A stretch of 64,000 nucleotides of DNA, taken from assembly GCF_051106095.1 (NCBI RefSeq), contig NC_135789.1, positions 17,977,501 to 18,041,500 of the forward strand, read 5' to 3'. Position numbers and translations under genes: made by a program. The notes under the pieces were generated by a model. The model was not told where the DNA came from and did no database searches. It worked only from the letters and a program-made list of their open reading frames with translations. This document shows positions 25,201 to 36,244 of the stretch, one piece after another (positions within the stretch are counted from its first letter, which is position 1; each line of letters opens with the position of its first letter). This DNA is from Pogona vitticeps. Its lineage: Eukaryota; Chordata; Lepidosauria; Squamata; Agamidae.

Positions 25201-26460
25201 ACCCGAGGCGCTGGAAAAACAGGCTCAGTGGATCTGCAGGACATAGTTCAATGCCAAGTCAGAGCCTTGCGCAGAGCGCGTAATTATTGTTTATCCAAAC
25301 GGCATGTGATGAACATCCATGCAGGAGACAGAGGGGGTTGGGGGTGGCTGGAGAGCAGAGAAATAATCAAATATCATGTTGCTTCTACTTCCTAAAGGAA
25401 ATCAGAAAGTTTTTCCTCGACCGCCTGAGATTCCCACCCTTCAGGGGTGTTGTTCTCCTAAGAAAGGGATACTTTCGGCACCGTGGCGCGACCAAACTCA
25501 GCATGTGGGGCCAAAGCCTGTCAAATTTTTTTGACCAGCCAGAACAACCAAGTCCTCCTTCCCTGAAAATTCTTCTAAAGTTTCTGTTTCCTCAGCTGGG
25601 AAGAAACATATTTTCCCAGCAACCCTTGGCCCTCAGAACATTTCACTTTAAAAGGAACTAGGTATTTTATTATGCTTCAACAGCCATCGTGACTCCCCTG
25701 GTGGAAGTAGTTCACTGTGTTGAGTGTTATTAATGCATTGTGTTGTGATTACCAACAAGCCGGGGGGGGGGGGGAGCAGGGGGAAGAAAAGGAAATCTCT
25801 ACTTCCTCCTAGTGGTCAGTTTTGATATTGCACCTTGGAAATATTTGTAAAAATACATGGGTTTTGCCTAAAGAATGGCATAAATCCCCAAAATAACACT
25901 TTCAAATTTATCTAAAAAGGGTTTTAAATGCCCTTTGAAAGGAACTAACACGTGGGAAGTAACTAGGCATTAGTCACAACACCCACATAATTTAGATACC
26001 AAGTAATCACACGTCAGTGTATTTTAACTGCTGTATACTTTGGTTGTCACTTCAAAAACTTCTAGTTGAAGGTAACCAGTCATAGGCTATTTTCAGCCTC
26101 CGATTATAATACACAGTTGTGATCTAGCCCTATTGAAATGCAGAGTATGTTGGGACAACTTGAGCTCAGATGGGCACTAAAGAGCTATTAGCTTTGTAAA
26201 AGACCCACTCCCAAGGAAAAATGACGATAGAAACCTAGAAAACATGGGAGATAGAGAGAATCGTCATCCATTCTCACTTTTAGAACAGACATGAAAACCC
26301 ACCTTTTAAAAATGATCTATAATCTGCTGTTATGTTTTTAACTGCTGAAGCTTACCAACAGGTAAAAACATCACAGCAGATTATAGATGAGTTTTTACAA
26401 TGGGACTGAATTTATTTGACTCAAGCCATTCAATGGTCCAGCTTGTTTTCCCCGTTTATA
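22281..26460. other. Gene-free stretch
   Basis: No host exon or bounded element was recognised over about 4 kb. Features are limited to homopolymer tracts (C near 22,788 and 24,196; G near 25,763). An imperfect inverted repeat lies at about 26,310-26,390 (ATCTATAATCTGCTG against CAGCAGATTATAGAT). Confidence 0.45.
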
Positions 26461-26463
26461 TGC

Positions 26464-26600
26464 TAGAGAGCTCAGTTTTAGGTCTCTGGCTGCAGAACCA
26501 GAAGTTGGGAGATCGATTCCCTCCCCCCCGTGGGCCTCCCTGAGAAGAACTGGAATTGATGATCCACAGGGCCCCTTCCAGCTCTGAGATGATGATGATT
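26464..26600 (+). repeat. tRNA-derived SINE with CR1-like tail
   Basis: The head reads GAGCTCAGTTTTAGGTCTCTGGCTGCAG and GGGAGATCGATTCCC, resembling tRNA boxes A and B. The 3' half (AGGGCCCCTTCCAGCTCTGAGA) resembles the CR1 LINE terminus, which suggests CR1-driven mobility. Confidence 0.7.
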
Positions 26601-26696
26601 CTTATTCTTACTCCATTATAGCTTTACAAAGTGGTAAGCCATTTCCAGCACTACTCTGTAAAGTTAAACATAAGAGTTATAAATATAGAATTTCAC

Positions 26697-26835
26697 ATTA
26701 GCTCAGTGCCTTGGGCATCTCGCTGCAGAGCCGGAGGTTGGGACTTCGAATCTCCCACTAGGCCTCCCTAACAGGGGCTGGACTAGATGAGCTCACAGGT
26801 CGCTTCCAACTCAGAAGCTCTGAGATTATTATTGT
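26697..26835 (+). repeat. tRNA-derived SINE with CR1-like tail, second copy
   Basis: Same family as the copy about 100 bases upstream: a CTGCAGAGCCGGAGGTTGGG head, a CTTCGAATCTCCC box B, and a GCTGGACTAGATGAGCTCAC tail. It lies just downstream of the TINCR coding exon. Confidence 0.7.
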
Positions 26836-26860
26836 TTTTTATTATAACAATACAGGAGGA

Positions 26861-26881
26861 GGAGGAGGAGGAGGAGGAGGG
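26861..26881. repeat. (GGA)n microsatellite
   Basis: Seven tandem GGA units, immediately 3' of the TINCR exon on the minus strand. Confidence 0.85.
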
Positions 26882-26901
26882 AATAGATTCTGGAGCACGG
26901 C

Positions 26902-27165
26902 TTACCTTTTGTTGCTGATCAGCAAAAGGACAGAACCGTTCTGGATCTTGGCTTCCTTCACCGTCTCGTGCTCAGCCAGCTGTCGGGCATTATAATAAAA
27001 GATCTTTTTCCAGGAGGTGATCCCTTCCCGCACCAGCATGGCTCGTAAGTCCATCATAGTGTCCGTGGGCCGGACCGTTAAGGGCAGCAGAACATCCTCG
27101 TCACCGAGGTGGACTTTGATGTGGTATTTTTTCCACCTGGAAAAGCTTCTCCGCAAGGTGTCCAT
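26902..27165 (-). CDS. TINCR: TINCR ubiquitin-like domain protein (coding exon)
   Basis: This 87-residue reading is a ubiquitin-like protein. It begins MDTLRRSFSRWKKYHIKVHL, followed by LLPLTVRPTDT, the SWKKIFYYNARQL block and the NGSVLLLISNKR end. Human TINCR, long treated as a non-coding RNA of epidermal differentiation, encodes an 87-residue product that I remember as nearly collinear (MEGLRRGLSRWKRYHIKVHL ... SSWKRTFYYNAR). Length, order and termini agree. The chosen ATG has G at -3 and G at +4; an in-frame ATG at 27,213 would add 16 residues but has a weak context. A strong acceptor (pyrimidine tract, CTTGCCAG) puts the exon start at 27,221. Strand and position downstream of the SAFB2-type gene match human synteny. 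The TAA stop lies inside an AG|GTAAG donor. Likely expressed in cornifying epithelium, by analogy only. Confidence 0.85.
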   Translation of the reverse strand: MDTLRRSFSRWKKYHIKVHLGDEDVLLPLTVRPTDTMMDLRAMLVREGITSWKKIFYYNARQLAEHETVKEAKIQNGSVLLLISNKR

Positions 27166-27221
27166 TCCCTCCAGCTTCCAGACGGCGGCTGGGACGGCTG
27201 CGGACAGAAGCATGAAGCTGC
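27166..27221 (-). other. TINCR: 5' part of TINCR coding exon and splice acceptor
   Basis: On the minus strand TCTCTCGATTTTTTTCTTGCCAG precedes base 27,221, a good pyrimidine tract and AG. The stretch between it and the chosen ATG is open in frame and includes an alternative ATG at 27,213. Open reading further upstream crosses this acceptor and is taken as intron. Confidence 0.6.
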
Positions 27222-27399
27222 CTGGCAAGAAAAAAATCGAGAGAGAGCGATTGAGGAGAAACTCCCAAGGATGGGTTTCGGAGGAGAGCGCCACCCTCCA
27301 GGCCCGGCTAAACCGGTTCCAAACAGCTGTTGAGTCACCCCGCTCACATTCCTGGTTCAGAAGCATTGTGTGTTACTGGTGCACCATGTGCTTCTCCAC

Positions 27400-27424
27400 A
27401 AAAAAAAAAAAAAATAAAATAAAA
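27400..27424. repeat. A-rich tract
   Basis: A run of about fifteen A followed by TAAAATAAAA; possibly the tail of the adjoining minus-strand LINE piece or an unrelated insertion. Confidence 0.6.
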
Positions 27425-27479
27425 CTCCGAAGGTGTTGTGAAAAAGCAAGGTCGCAGCTCTTGAACGTTGCAGTGGTGG

Positions 27480-27650
27480 TTTTGTGCCATCCGGTCTCCT
27501 GTGACTTCTGGCAAGCCCATGAAGGAGCCATCCCCGTAAGATCCTCGACAGCCCTGCAAACTCAAAAGCCGTGGCTTCCTTTAGGGAGTCAGTCCATCTT
27601 GTCATTGGCCTTTCTCTTTCCCTGCTGCTTTCCATCAGCCTTAGCCAGAG
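27480..27650 (-). repeat. LINE 3' fragment (GACTCCCTAAAGGAAGCC family)
   Basis: Contains the reverse complement of the shared motif (GGCTTCCTTTAGGGAGTC) and adjoining sequence similar to the copies at 34.4 and 35.4 kb. Decayed, non-coding. Confidence 0.6.
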
Positions 27651-28261
27651 CAGTCAATGGAGCGGGGAGGATGGGAGCTGTGATCCAACAGGGAGGTGAG
27701 ATCCTTCACCCCCTGGCCCTTAACACGTCCCGCTGCAACACGGGATGAGAAGAAGCATTCCTTTAGCGAAAAGCCTGAACCCCCAATAAGCAAACAAGAT
27801 GATGCCCGTGAGCAGCAACTAAAAATTAAGGGGATCATATTTTAAATATTGTAAGCTCTTTTAGAAAGACAGGGCTGCAAAAGAATGGCTGATATTTTTT
27901 AAAAAAGAGGAAACAATCACAGGTGTGAGTTGCAACTGTATGTTCCGCCAGCCCCCCCCTCCCAAAAAATAACCACAAGTACTGTAACGGGTTTATACAT
28001 CTTGAATTCTCTTTCATGCGAAGGGAAATCTGCATTCAGAAAACGATCCTCTGCAGGTTCTTTATTTATTTAGCAGCTTTCAAAATTGCTTTTAAAAGGA
28101 TGCTTTAAGGGCTTTGTAATACACCTTGCTTTAATTAATTGGTTCCACGCTTTAAATGTTACTTGTTGATCCTTACTTTTCTTGTTTGCTACCTTGAGTG
28201 TTATTTACTCCTAGGAGCTGGAAAGGAGAGGAGAAAAGGCGAAGTCCAGACGAAACAGATA

Positions 28262-28455
28262 CCCAGTGTGGTGTAGTGGTTAGAGAGATGGACCACGACT
28301 CACGAGGCCTGGGTTCGAATCCTCACCTAGCCATGGAAACTCATCACGGAGGGGTGGAATTGGTAAAACCACTCCTTAAATATCTGAGTTGCTTTGAAAA
28401 CCACATTAGGGTCCCCACACGTTGGTTCTGATTTGACAGCAGAGAAACAACAGGT
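28262..28455 (+). repeat. Sauria-type tRNA SINE
   Basis: The head reads CCAGTGTGGTGTAGTGGTTA (box A) with GGGTTCGAATCC (box B) and AGCCATGGAAACTCA, matching the squamate Sauria SINE as I remember it. The 3' end (AGGGTCCCCACACG ... TTTGACAGCA ... GAAACAACA) is a decayed version of the BovB-like tail that such SINEs use. It is a good lineage marker for squamates. Confidence 0.8.
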
Positions 28456-29284
28456 TTCGTAAAGGAGTAAATAAACCCTTCATGCCGCCACGCAGCTCAC
28501 AGTGTGAAAGTTGTCTCACAGAGCGCTTGGTAGAAAGCAACATTAAATCAAAGCAAATTCAATAAAATTATAAAGAATTAGGGAAAGAGCTTCTTTCTGT
28601 TTTCGCAGATTCCCAGAATAATGTAGCCTGGTTACTCTCTTCAAATCTGGCATATAGTAGGGAAAAACTCTCTTTCTACTCCAGTCTGTCCTGTCTCTAA
28701 TCCTGTCCTGTCTTCCATGAGGAAAGGAGATTCCCCACATACATTCCCCTTGATCTCCCCATCACGAAGCTGTGCAAACCGAAAGTAGGAGAAGGCCTCT
28801 GTTTCCTGCTTGGGAAAATCATTGGGAACTCCTTGTCACATGATTGCTTTTTGCAGTCAAGAGAACACAGGGTGGAATCATGGGTTTCCCTGTGCCTCTT
28901 TATGACCCCGCAGGGAGCTGAGAATCTGCCTCCACCCATATCAAGGTGTCCCCCCCTTCCAGGAGCGAATTTCAGCTCAAGACAGGAAAGAACCGGATTC
29001 AAGAATGCAACAGACCCCCTCAGAAGGCCGTGGGCTCTCCTGTTTTGGAAAGAGATGGCCATCTGTCACAGAACTTTTCCATGTGAGTTTCTTGCCTTGG
29101 GGTTCACGTAGATAACCTTTTGAGTTCCTCGCCGCTTACGGCAACTCAAGGGGTGGTTTCCCATTCCCCAGGAGTTCCCATGGCCCAGCCGGGATTCAAA
29201 CCCAGGTATCTCGAGGCCTCGTCTAATGCTCTTATCTGCTATGCTGCACTATCTTTCCCTCTTGAATTTGCACCATTACCATCA
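28456..29284. other. Gene-free stretch
   Basis: Nothing recognised beyond short open frames without domains. Confidence 0.45.
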
Positions 29285-29430
29285 TCAATAACATTTTAGA
29301 ATGGCAGAGCTGGAAGGTACCCCTAAAGATCATCCAGTCCAGCCCCTTATCAAGGAGGCCCAATGGGGGAACTGAACTCCCAACCTCTGGCTCGGCAGCC
29401 AGGGACCTAAATCCCACTAAACTAGGCTGA
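29285..29430 (-). repeat. tRNA-derived SINE with CR1-like tail
   Basis: Minus-strand copy of the family at 26.5 kb: the plus strand shows the tail first (TAGAATGGCAGAGCTGGAAGG, CATCCAGTCCAGCCCC) and then GAACTCCCAACCTCTGGCTC from the tRNA-like head. Confidence 0.75.
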
Positions 29431-30559
29431 TGGGATTATCTTCCTGCCCCACAGCAGGGCCGGCTCCTTCCGGCTCCCTGCCCGTTTGGTGCAGAAGAGA
29501 CGGGAAAGATGAATCAGACTGCCACGCCACCCATTTCCCAGTTTTTTCCTATCCACTCCACAGTCTTCACTCGGCATGATTTACAAACCAAACCCAGCCG
29601 AATTGCCTTAGCGCTCCCCCCCTCCCCTTTTCCTCAAAGACAAACAAGGGGCCTGGGTACGAGCGCTGTCGCAGGAGAAACATCCATTAAGAAAAACATG
29701 AAAAGCAATTTAGGCAGAAAAGGCAGAGTCGGAGAGATAACACGAGGATATCTCTAAAAAGTGGGAAACACCACATCAATATTCATTTAAAGAACAGCTC
29801 GACAGCCCAGTATGATTCTCCCTTCCTGAGACCAAAAGCTGAAAAACATGTTTAAAAATCATCTCTAAAACAACAAACAAAAGTTCTGTTCTGTTTTAAA
29901 TTTTCCTGTCTCTCCAGAAGGATCAACAACCAGAACTGGCTCCAGAGGATACCGAAATTAATTGTCAATTTCTGTCGACAAACTGGCCCTTTCGGGTGGT
30001 AGTCAGAACTTTAAAGGCGTTATAGAGGGCGAAAGGGGAGTTTAGCTCCTCCGAAAGCTCCGGTCAGTTTCAGGCAGACTGAACTTTCCAAGGTGCTGAA
30101 GCTGTTTAAGGAACAGGTGGTTGCATCTTGGATGTCTGGAGGGGGAAAGTTCGGACTAAAAATCTGTGCTCATTGGTACCTGCTCATGCAAAAGCTACAG
30201 CCGGTGGCATCTGAATCAGCACTAAAGCAAGAAATGGCAAGGTGAGGTTAGAGCCCAGTCTTCGGATTATTTAGCTGAGTCCTCACAAGTAAGATCCTAG
30301 TTCCCATGAGTGGAATCAAAGAATTCAATAGGAACCAGTCTTATTTCCATATGGACTATCTCCATTCAGGTTCTCTATGGGATACTCGGGTTGGCAGTAG
30401 CTCCTCATAATCATGGCACATAACTGCTTCAATATGAAACGTCAGGCTTGTGAATCAGTTGGTCTACCACGTAGTTACGATCCCTAAAACGAAATAAAGT
30501 TTCTAGTCCCTATAAAAGAACTGCTTTAAAGTAAGAAGAACTGCATAATTTTAATGTTG
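29431..30559. other. Gene-free stretch
   Basis: No exon or bounded repeat was recognised. Confidence 0.45.
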
Positions 30560-31115
30560 ATCATGAAAAAATCGAAATAGTGAGGGATTTTGCGCACCTT
30601 GGTTCAATCCTCCATCCAAAGGAAGGCCTGCAGCCAAGAAATCAGAAGACAACGGAGACTCCGAAGGGCAGCCATGATGGAATTGGAAAAGATCCTCAAG
30701 TGGAAGGATCTGTACCTGAAGGCCAAGATCATGCACACTCTTGTATTCTCCAGTCACCACGTATGGGTGTGAAAACTGGAGAGTTAAGAAAGCTGGCAGG
30801 TGGGGAGGGGAGATCTCTTTGAAACGTGGTGCTGGAGGAGATCCCCTGGACTGTCAGGAAGAACAAGTGGGTCCTAGATCAAATCAAGCCTGAATGCTCT
30901 CTGGAGGCAACAAGGATGAAGCTGAGGCTGTCCTGCCTTTGGGCCCTCCATGAGAAGGCAGGGTTCTTTGGAAAAGACCATCACATGCTGAGAAAGACAT
31001 AAGGCAGCAGGAAAAGAGGAAGACCTAATGTGAGATAGACCGACTCCCTAAAGGAAGCCACAACTGTTGAGTTGGCAAGAGGTGAGCAGGGCCGTTGACA
31101 TTTGAGGACAGAAAA
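30560..31115 (+). mobile_element. RTE-like LINE 3' fragment
   Basis: Plus-strand remnants include a VRDFAHLGSILH-like segment, a segment encoding ILKWKDLYLKAKIMHTL, the GGAGATCCCCTGGACTGTCAG region, and the GACTCCCTAAAGGAAGCC motif followed by GTTGAGTTGGCAAGA. The same blocks occur in the other fragments of this family. The frame is broken; no intact domain remains. Confidence 0.7.
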
Positions 31116-32030
31116 TTTTGGAAACATTCATAGCTTCATAAGTTAAGAGGTGATAGAGTGTAAGAACAAGAATATGGGTGCCTTTATATGTGTCTGTCTA
31201 GCCCCCTCTTGTCGCCTTTGACTGGGAGTGCCTGCTTCCTGGCCTTGTTTCCAACCGGAGATTGCTGGGGACTAAACTTCAGACCAAAAACAGGTGAGGA
31301 CAAAACATGGCTCCCAGCACTCGTTTCGGGGGGGGGGGGATGGCTAAAAAAGACAAAACTCCCACAGTGGCCATGAAAGCGTGCACGCACAACTTTCCAT
31401 GTTTTCACTGTCCATCGAGATTATATAAGAACTTGATCGCTGAGGTTGAGCAAAGCTTGCTGAATGAACAACAGGTCTGGGAACGAACTTGACAGGTCAA
31501 ACCTTGAAAAATGTAAATAAAATCCAGCCGACTCAGGAGGTGGGAAATAAAGAAGAGATTTTGCTTGGCTCCGATAGAATTGCAGCACATACTCCTAAAT
31601 GCAGAGGCAGGAGAGGGTCACGGTTGTCATTAAGAGCAGATTGAAGCTAAAAATAATAATAATTAGCTGAGGTGCTTTAAATGCTCTAAAAGAGTGGAAG
31701 GCAAAAGGTGGTTCAATATATGGAGGGCCAGGGAGGGCAAAATAATGGCTTTTAAAAGATCCGCTTTCCTTTCGACAAGCAGAGCCGAAGGGTGTCTGTA
31801 TTAGAAAGCAAACATCCTTAACACAACCATTCAGACCTGAGCATTTATTCTTTTTTTTAAAAAGGGACCTTTTTCAATCATGATTTCTGAACTCCGATGT
31901 TCCTGGCTTTCATTTATGCTTTTTGTGCAGGGGGAGGGGGGAGGGAAAAGCTTTAGGAGAATCAGATTTTTCTATATTTTATCCATAGACTTGAATAAAA
32001 CATGTCTTTATGAGACCAGATTTCTTAATT
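31116..32030. other. Gene-free stretch
   Basis: Nothing recognised apart from a G run at about 31,329. Confidence 0.45.
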
Positions 32031-32035
32031 CACAC

Positions 32036-32051
32036 TGCCCCCTGGTGGCAG
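32036..32051 (-). promoter_or_regulatory. Strong CTCF-like motif
   Basis: The minus strand reads CTGCCACCAGGGGGCA, very close to the vertebrate CTCF core (CCACCAGGGGGCGC). It lies between the TINCR exon and the SAFB2-type gene and outside any repeat I recognised, so an insulator role is plausible. Binding is not shown. Confidence 0.45.
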
Positions 32052-32483
32052 ATTGGGAAACTGCCACATAGGAAATCCACCCAAAGGATGATGATCTGAG
32101 GATGAGTTAATTTATTTTTTCTCCAAAGGCCAGATCCGGCGTCTCCCCATCTTTCATGAGTTCAAACTGGGCACACTTGCGATCAGTGAGGTGTTTAAAG
32201 GGCAATCAGAAAACTCAACATCAGGGCCTTGATTAGCTTCTTCACCTGGTATGTAAATCATATTATTATTTTGTGTATGTATAAACATGCAGCCAGTTGC
32301 AGTAGATGATAAAGGAAGGAGGGGGGTCCCCTTCTTCACACTTACGGGTTTTTTCCTCCCCCTAAAGCAGAGCACTTGAACTGGGATTTCCAAGATGTGA
32401 ATCAATAGGATCTACTACGGTCCGCCTTCAGCTATATTAAGATCCTAGTCCTCATCATCCTAGCTCTGAGAAGGCTCTCCAAA

Positions 32484-32625
<142 letters not shown>

Positions 32626-32984
32626 ACAAAAATCAGATAAACACAACAAAAGATTAATCTAATTTAGTACCATGTAATGTAATTTCGCTTGAATGAATCT
32701 AGTGTCCTCTAATTTAATTTAATTTAAATTTAATTTCGAAGAGGAGCTCCTACAGCCCCTCCATCTGGGCAAAACAAAACAAAACCAGAAATGAATTTGA
32801 AGGCCGAACTTGCCAACCTCTGGGCAGGAGAAACACAGATACTCTCACCTGCTTTAAGATTAATCCCTCCTGGTCCTATACTTAAGAGGAATAACTGGGG
32901 AAATTATTTCTAGAATTAGAACAAGAAGAATATAGGTGAAAGACAAGGAAGCTACTTTGTCTGAATAAACTCACAGGTTTCAGA

Positions 32985-33075
32985 ATTTATTCATAGAATC
33001 ATAGAATCACAGAGTTGGAAAAGGGGGCCTCTGAGACCATCTAGTCCAACCCTCCTCAAGGCCAGAATCCAAATC
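32985..33075 (-). mobile_element. CR1 LINE 3' end
   Basis: The plus strand shows TCATAGAATCATAGAATCAC, then AGAGTTGGAAAAGGGGGC and CCATCTAGTCCAACCC. Reversed, this is the CR1 terminus GGTTGGACTAGATGG ... with the ATTCTATG-type terminal repeat. Confidence 0.85.
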
Positions 33076-33264
33076 AAAGCAGATCAAACAGATGAGGGTC
33101 CAATGTTCTCTTGATTAATTTCATGTTTTTAATTTAAATCAGATTCCAGACAGCTTACAACCGAAATGTTAAAAAACAGGCAAATATTGCTTTGAAAGCC
33201 ACAATATTTTGCCATATCACAACTATTTTAATCTCCGAGATCTGCAGTTAAAAGACAAGATGGG

Positions 33265-33510
33265 CAATAAAGATGTAGTCGTAAGAGAACTCCTTGGACC
33301 ACAACCCCCATAAACCCCTGCCATGGGCCATGCTGGCTAATGGGAGTTGAAGTCCAGCAATAGCAAGAGAAGTTGTTCCCAAGCTTGGGTCCCCAGATAT
33401 TCCTGGACTCAAACTCCCAGCCTTCCCCACCAGATGTGCCGGCCAAGATTTCTGGGAGTTGCAGTCCAAGAACATCTGGGGGAACCAAACTTGGGAAGCA
33501 CTGGTCTTGA
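33265..33510. repeat. Dispersed repeat with internal inverted symmetry
   Basis: The outer parts (TTCCCAAGCTTGGGTCCCCAGAT and ATCTGGGGGAACCAAACTTGGG) are inverted relatives, and the interior has CTCCCA/GGGAGTTG motifs common in amniote repeats. Related bits occur near 34.85 and 35.18 kb. The class is unknown; a MITE is possible. Confidence 0.5.
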
Positions 33511-34334
33511 CGATCACCAAGTCTCCCGTTTGTGAGTTAATTAAAAAGGGGATCAAGTAGCAAGAAAGGCACTGTTCTTGGCAGGAAGACATTTCTTTGC
33601 CCGAGAACTCACAGGAGCAGAAAATGTCCTCAAAACAAAAAATATTGAAGAATCTGAGTATTGACAAGAGATTGTCTAGCGCCCCTGTCATCAACACAAT
33701 TTTTCTACCTGACTCGTTTTGATTAAACTTGAGGAGTAACCATTTTAGCAGGCTAATTGTTCACCTGAGCTTCATTAGAATTGCAAAATTGGGGTCAAGC
33801 CATGCTTATTATTAATAATTTATGTAAAGTCTTCTTTCAGACATTTCACCCACCACAAACTGACCCCTCCCCTTGAAAACAGAGAGCTTAATGCCCTTTA
33901 TCGTTACAGAAAGGTACATTTTACTTACCTTCTGCATGCACAGTTCCTAAGCTGATACATTCACCTGAGATGATGTAAATCTGGCTAACAATTGCAAAGG
34001 GTGGGCTGCCTCTCCAGCACCTGCCATTTATGCTGCAAGTGGGAAATCGGAGCGTTAAAAGTGGTTCAGCAGTGTTGTTTTTGGAGAAGGGGAAAGGGAA
34101 GCAGTAATCACTTTAGGAAATAAGCTGACAGCACTCGTAATGCTGCATTTATATATAAATATGCATTATTAAGTGCTTTGGGAAAGACGAGCCGAGTTAT
34201 AAAAACAACACCTGCACCTGCAAACAGAACGAGCCACACAGGCGATGCTACGTTCGTTCGGTGAATCGGTGGTTATCTCGCCTTACGACAGGTCTCTGGG
34301 ATCTCCGGCTGAGAATGGCTATTTCTCGTCATTC

Positions 34335-34620
34335 TGTGCTCATTTTTATGTGCCATCAAGTTGTTCCTGACCCATGGAACCCCTGTGAATTAGGGACCTA
34401 CAACAGCTCTGCCGAGTTCCTCCAAACTCCACGCCATGGCTTCCTTTAGGGAGTCTGTCAATCTCTCAGTATTCCTCCTCTCCTGCTGCCCTCCACTTTC
34501 CCCATCCTTGTCTTTTCCAGCAGATCCCGCCTTCTCATGCCATGCCCCAAAGCAGGAGAGCCCCAGGTTTCATCAATTTTACTTTCACAGAAAGTTCAAG
34601 TTTGATTGGGTCCCTTCTGG
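34335..34620 (-). repeat. LINE 3' fragment (GACTCCCTAAAGGAAGCC family)
   Basis: Plus strand shows the tail ATGTGCCATCAAGTTGTTCC, then GGCTTCCTTTAGGGAGTCTG and further family blocks. Decayed, minus orientation. Confidence 0.65.
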
Positions 34621-35334
34621 CCCAGAAACCAGGGAACTTCCATACAATGCTGGTGTTCCAGCACTAAAGGATGATCTTTTCCCGAGAACTAAACCAAGCT
34701 GCTAAGTCCTCGTTATTCTGAGTAGGAACAGCAGCAACCATCAGGAGCGCCATTAATGCTGACCTTGGGACTGGCAGGCAGACCACATACCCGGGTGTCC
34801 CCTATTGCATTAACTCCCTATATTTTTATATTATTCAAGTTCCAGGTGGGATTTCCAGTTGTGGTCAGAACATTCAGTATTCCAGATGTTCTCAGATTAC
34901 AATTCCCATGTTCCTCCTCCGTTAGCAAGAGCGGCTGACAGACACTGCAAGGCAACATCTGGAGGAAGATCTCATGTCACCAAACTTTAATTCCTGCTAA
35001 AGGAACGAAGGACCCAACTGGCTGGAAAACGTCTCATCAGAGACCACATGGCAGCTGCTGACAGTCAGAACTGGCAATATGAAGCTCAATGGAGGAACGG
35101 TCTGAAATAGGGTGAAGAGATTCCTGTTGCAACCGGCTCTTTATGTAGAAAATGGATGGGCCAACCATGGTGGTCTAGCGGCCCTTGGCCTACCACTCCC
35201 ATCAGCCTCAGCCAACAGAGCTCCTTTTCCCTTGGCTTGTAGTTCCACTTCTCGCAGTTCTACTTTGCTACACGCTCTACTTCCTGGCATGATCCTATTT
35301 CTCCACTCCACCGCTTGACACCTCTCTCCCTAGA

Positions 35335-35700
35335 AAGCATTGCACACACACCTGGGCCTCTGCCGTATGGTGACCCCACGGATGAGTGCTTTCCAAAAGT
35401 TCTCACACCTTTCAATCCTGCTCAGCTCTTGCAAACTCAGAAGTTGTGGCTTCCTTTAGGGAGTCGGTCCGTCTCATATTGACTCTTCCTATTTTCCTGC
35501 TGCCTTCTGCCTTTCCCAGCATTATTGTCCTTCTTATAGATTCCTGCCTTCTCCTGATGTGCCCAAGGTAAGGCAGCCTCCATTCCTACATTCTGGCCTC
35601 CAGAGAGAGTTCAGGCTTGATTTGATCTAGGACTCCTTGTTTGTCTTTCTGGCAGTCCAAGGTATCCGCTAAGCTTTCCTCCAGCACCATATTTTAAATG
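35335..35700 (-). repeat. LINE 3' fragment (GACTCCCTAAAGGAAGCC family)
   Basis: The longest minus-strand piece of this family here: the tail (ATGGTGACCCCACGGATG), the shared motif at 35,448, then sequence whose reverse complement reads like the CTTGGACTGCCAGAAAGAC block found at 30.85 kb. Confidence 0.65.
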
Positions 35701-36244
35701 ATTTTTTTAAAAAAAATCTGCTTTCTTTACTGTCCACTTACAAACGTATGCAGCAATGAGTAACAATCTCATCCTCGTTACTTTTTCAAACATGCTTTTA
35801 AATACCTTCTATTGACCAGTTTTTATATGCTATACATTTGTTTGCAATAAAGGGGAATTCACTTTCTGTTTCTTAATACTCCTCTTTTTGATACTCTGTA
35901 AGCCAACTTGGGTCCTTTGACTGAGAGAAAAGCCAAGTGGATGAGAAAAGTAGCTTCCCCAGAGCTTTCTCATCTCAGAAACGGGTCTTCTCTGGCCTTT
36001 GTAACGGATGGATCCGGTTCCCTCTCTCCTTACTCCGTACACCCCACTCCCCCCATTTCAGTTGGCCTCCTTACATCCAAGACTCTGCTTGGCACCAGAG
36101 ATCTCTTCTTCGGCTGCAAATGTCCACCCCTGCCAAACCGACGGCCTCCTCTTCCCTGACAGAAGGTGTGCAGTCCGATTCGGAACAACTCCTTCAGGTT
36201 TTCCAAGTGCTGTCATCGTGACTGCCCACCACCACAGACGCCAC
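35701..36244. other. Intergenic, downstream of the SAFB2-type gene
   Basis: No feature recognised. Transcription of the minus-strand gene is expected to end near the right edge of this interval. Confidence 0.45.

Noticed and set aside
1-26900. ZNRF4 expected beyond TINCR by human synteny
   Set aside because: No RING or protease-associated domain frame of suitable length was seen on either strand; it may be absent or lie outside the window.
27222-27366. N-terminal extension of the TINCR frame to an upstream ATG at 27,366
   Set aside because: It crosses a strong pyrimidine tract and AG acceptor at 27,222-27,223 and shows no similarity to the family.
27017-27748. Plus-strand 243-codon frame across the TINCR exon
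   Set aside because: Antisense to the TINCR frame and then runs through a poly(A) tract and LINE fragment; no domain.
28262-28340. Possible tRNA gene (box A and box B present)
   Set aside because: No acceptor stem or clover-leaf and the sequence continues into a SINE body and tail; it is a Sauria-type SINE head.
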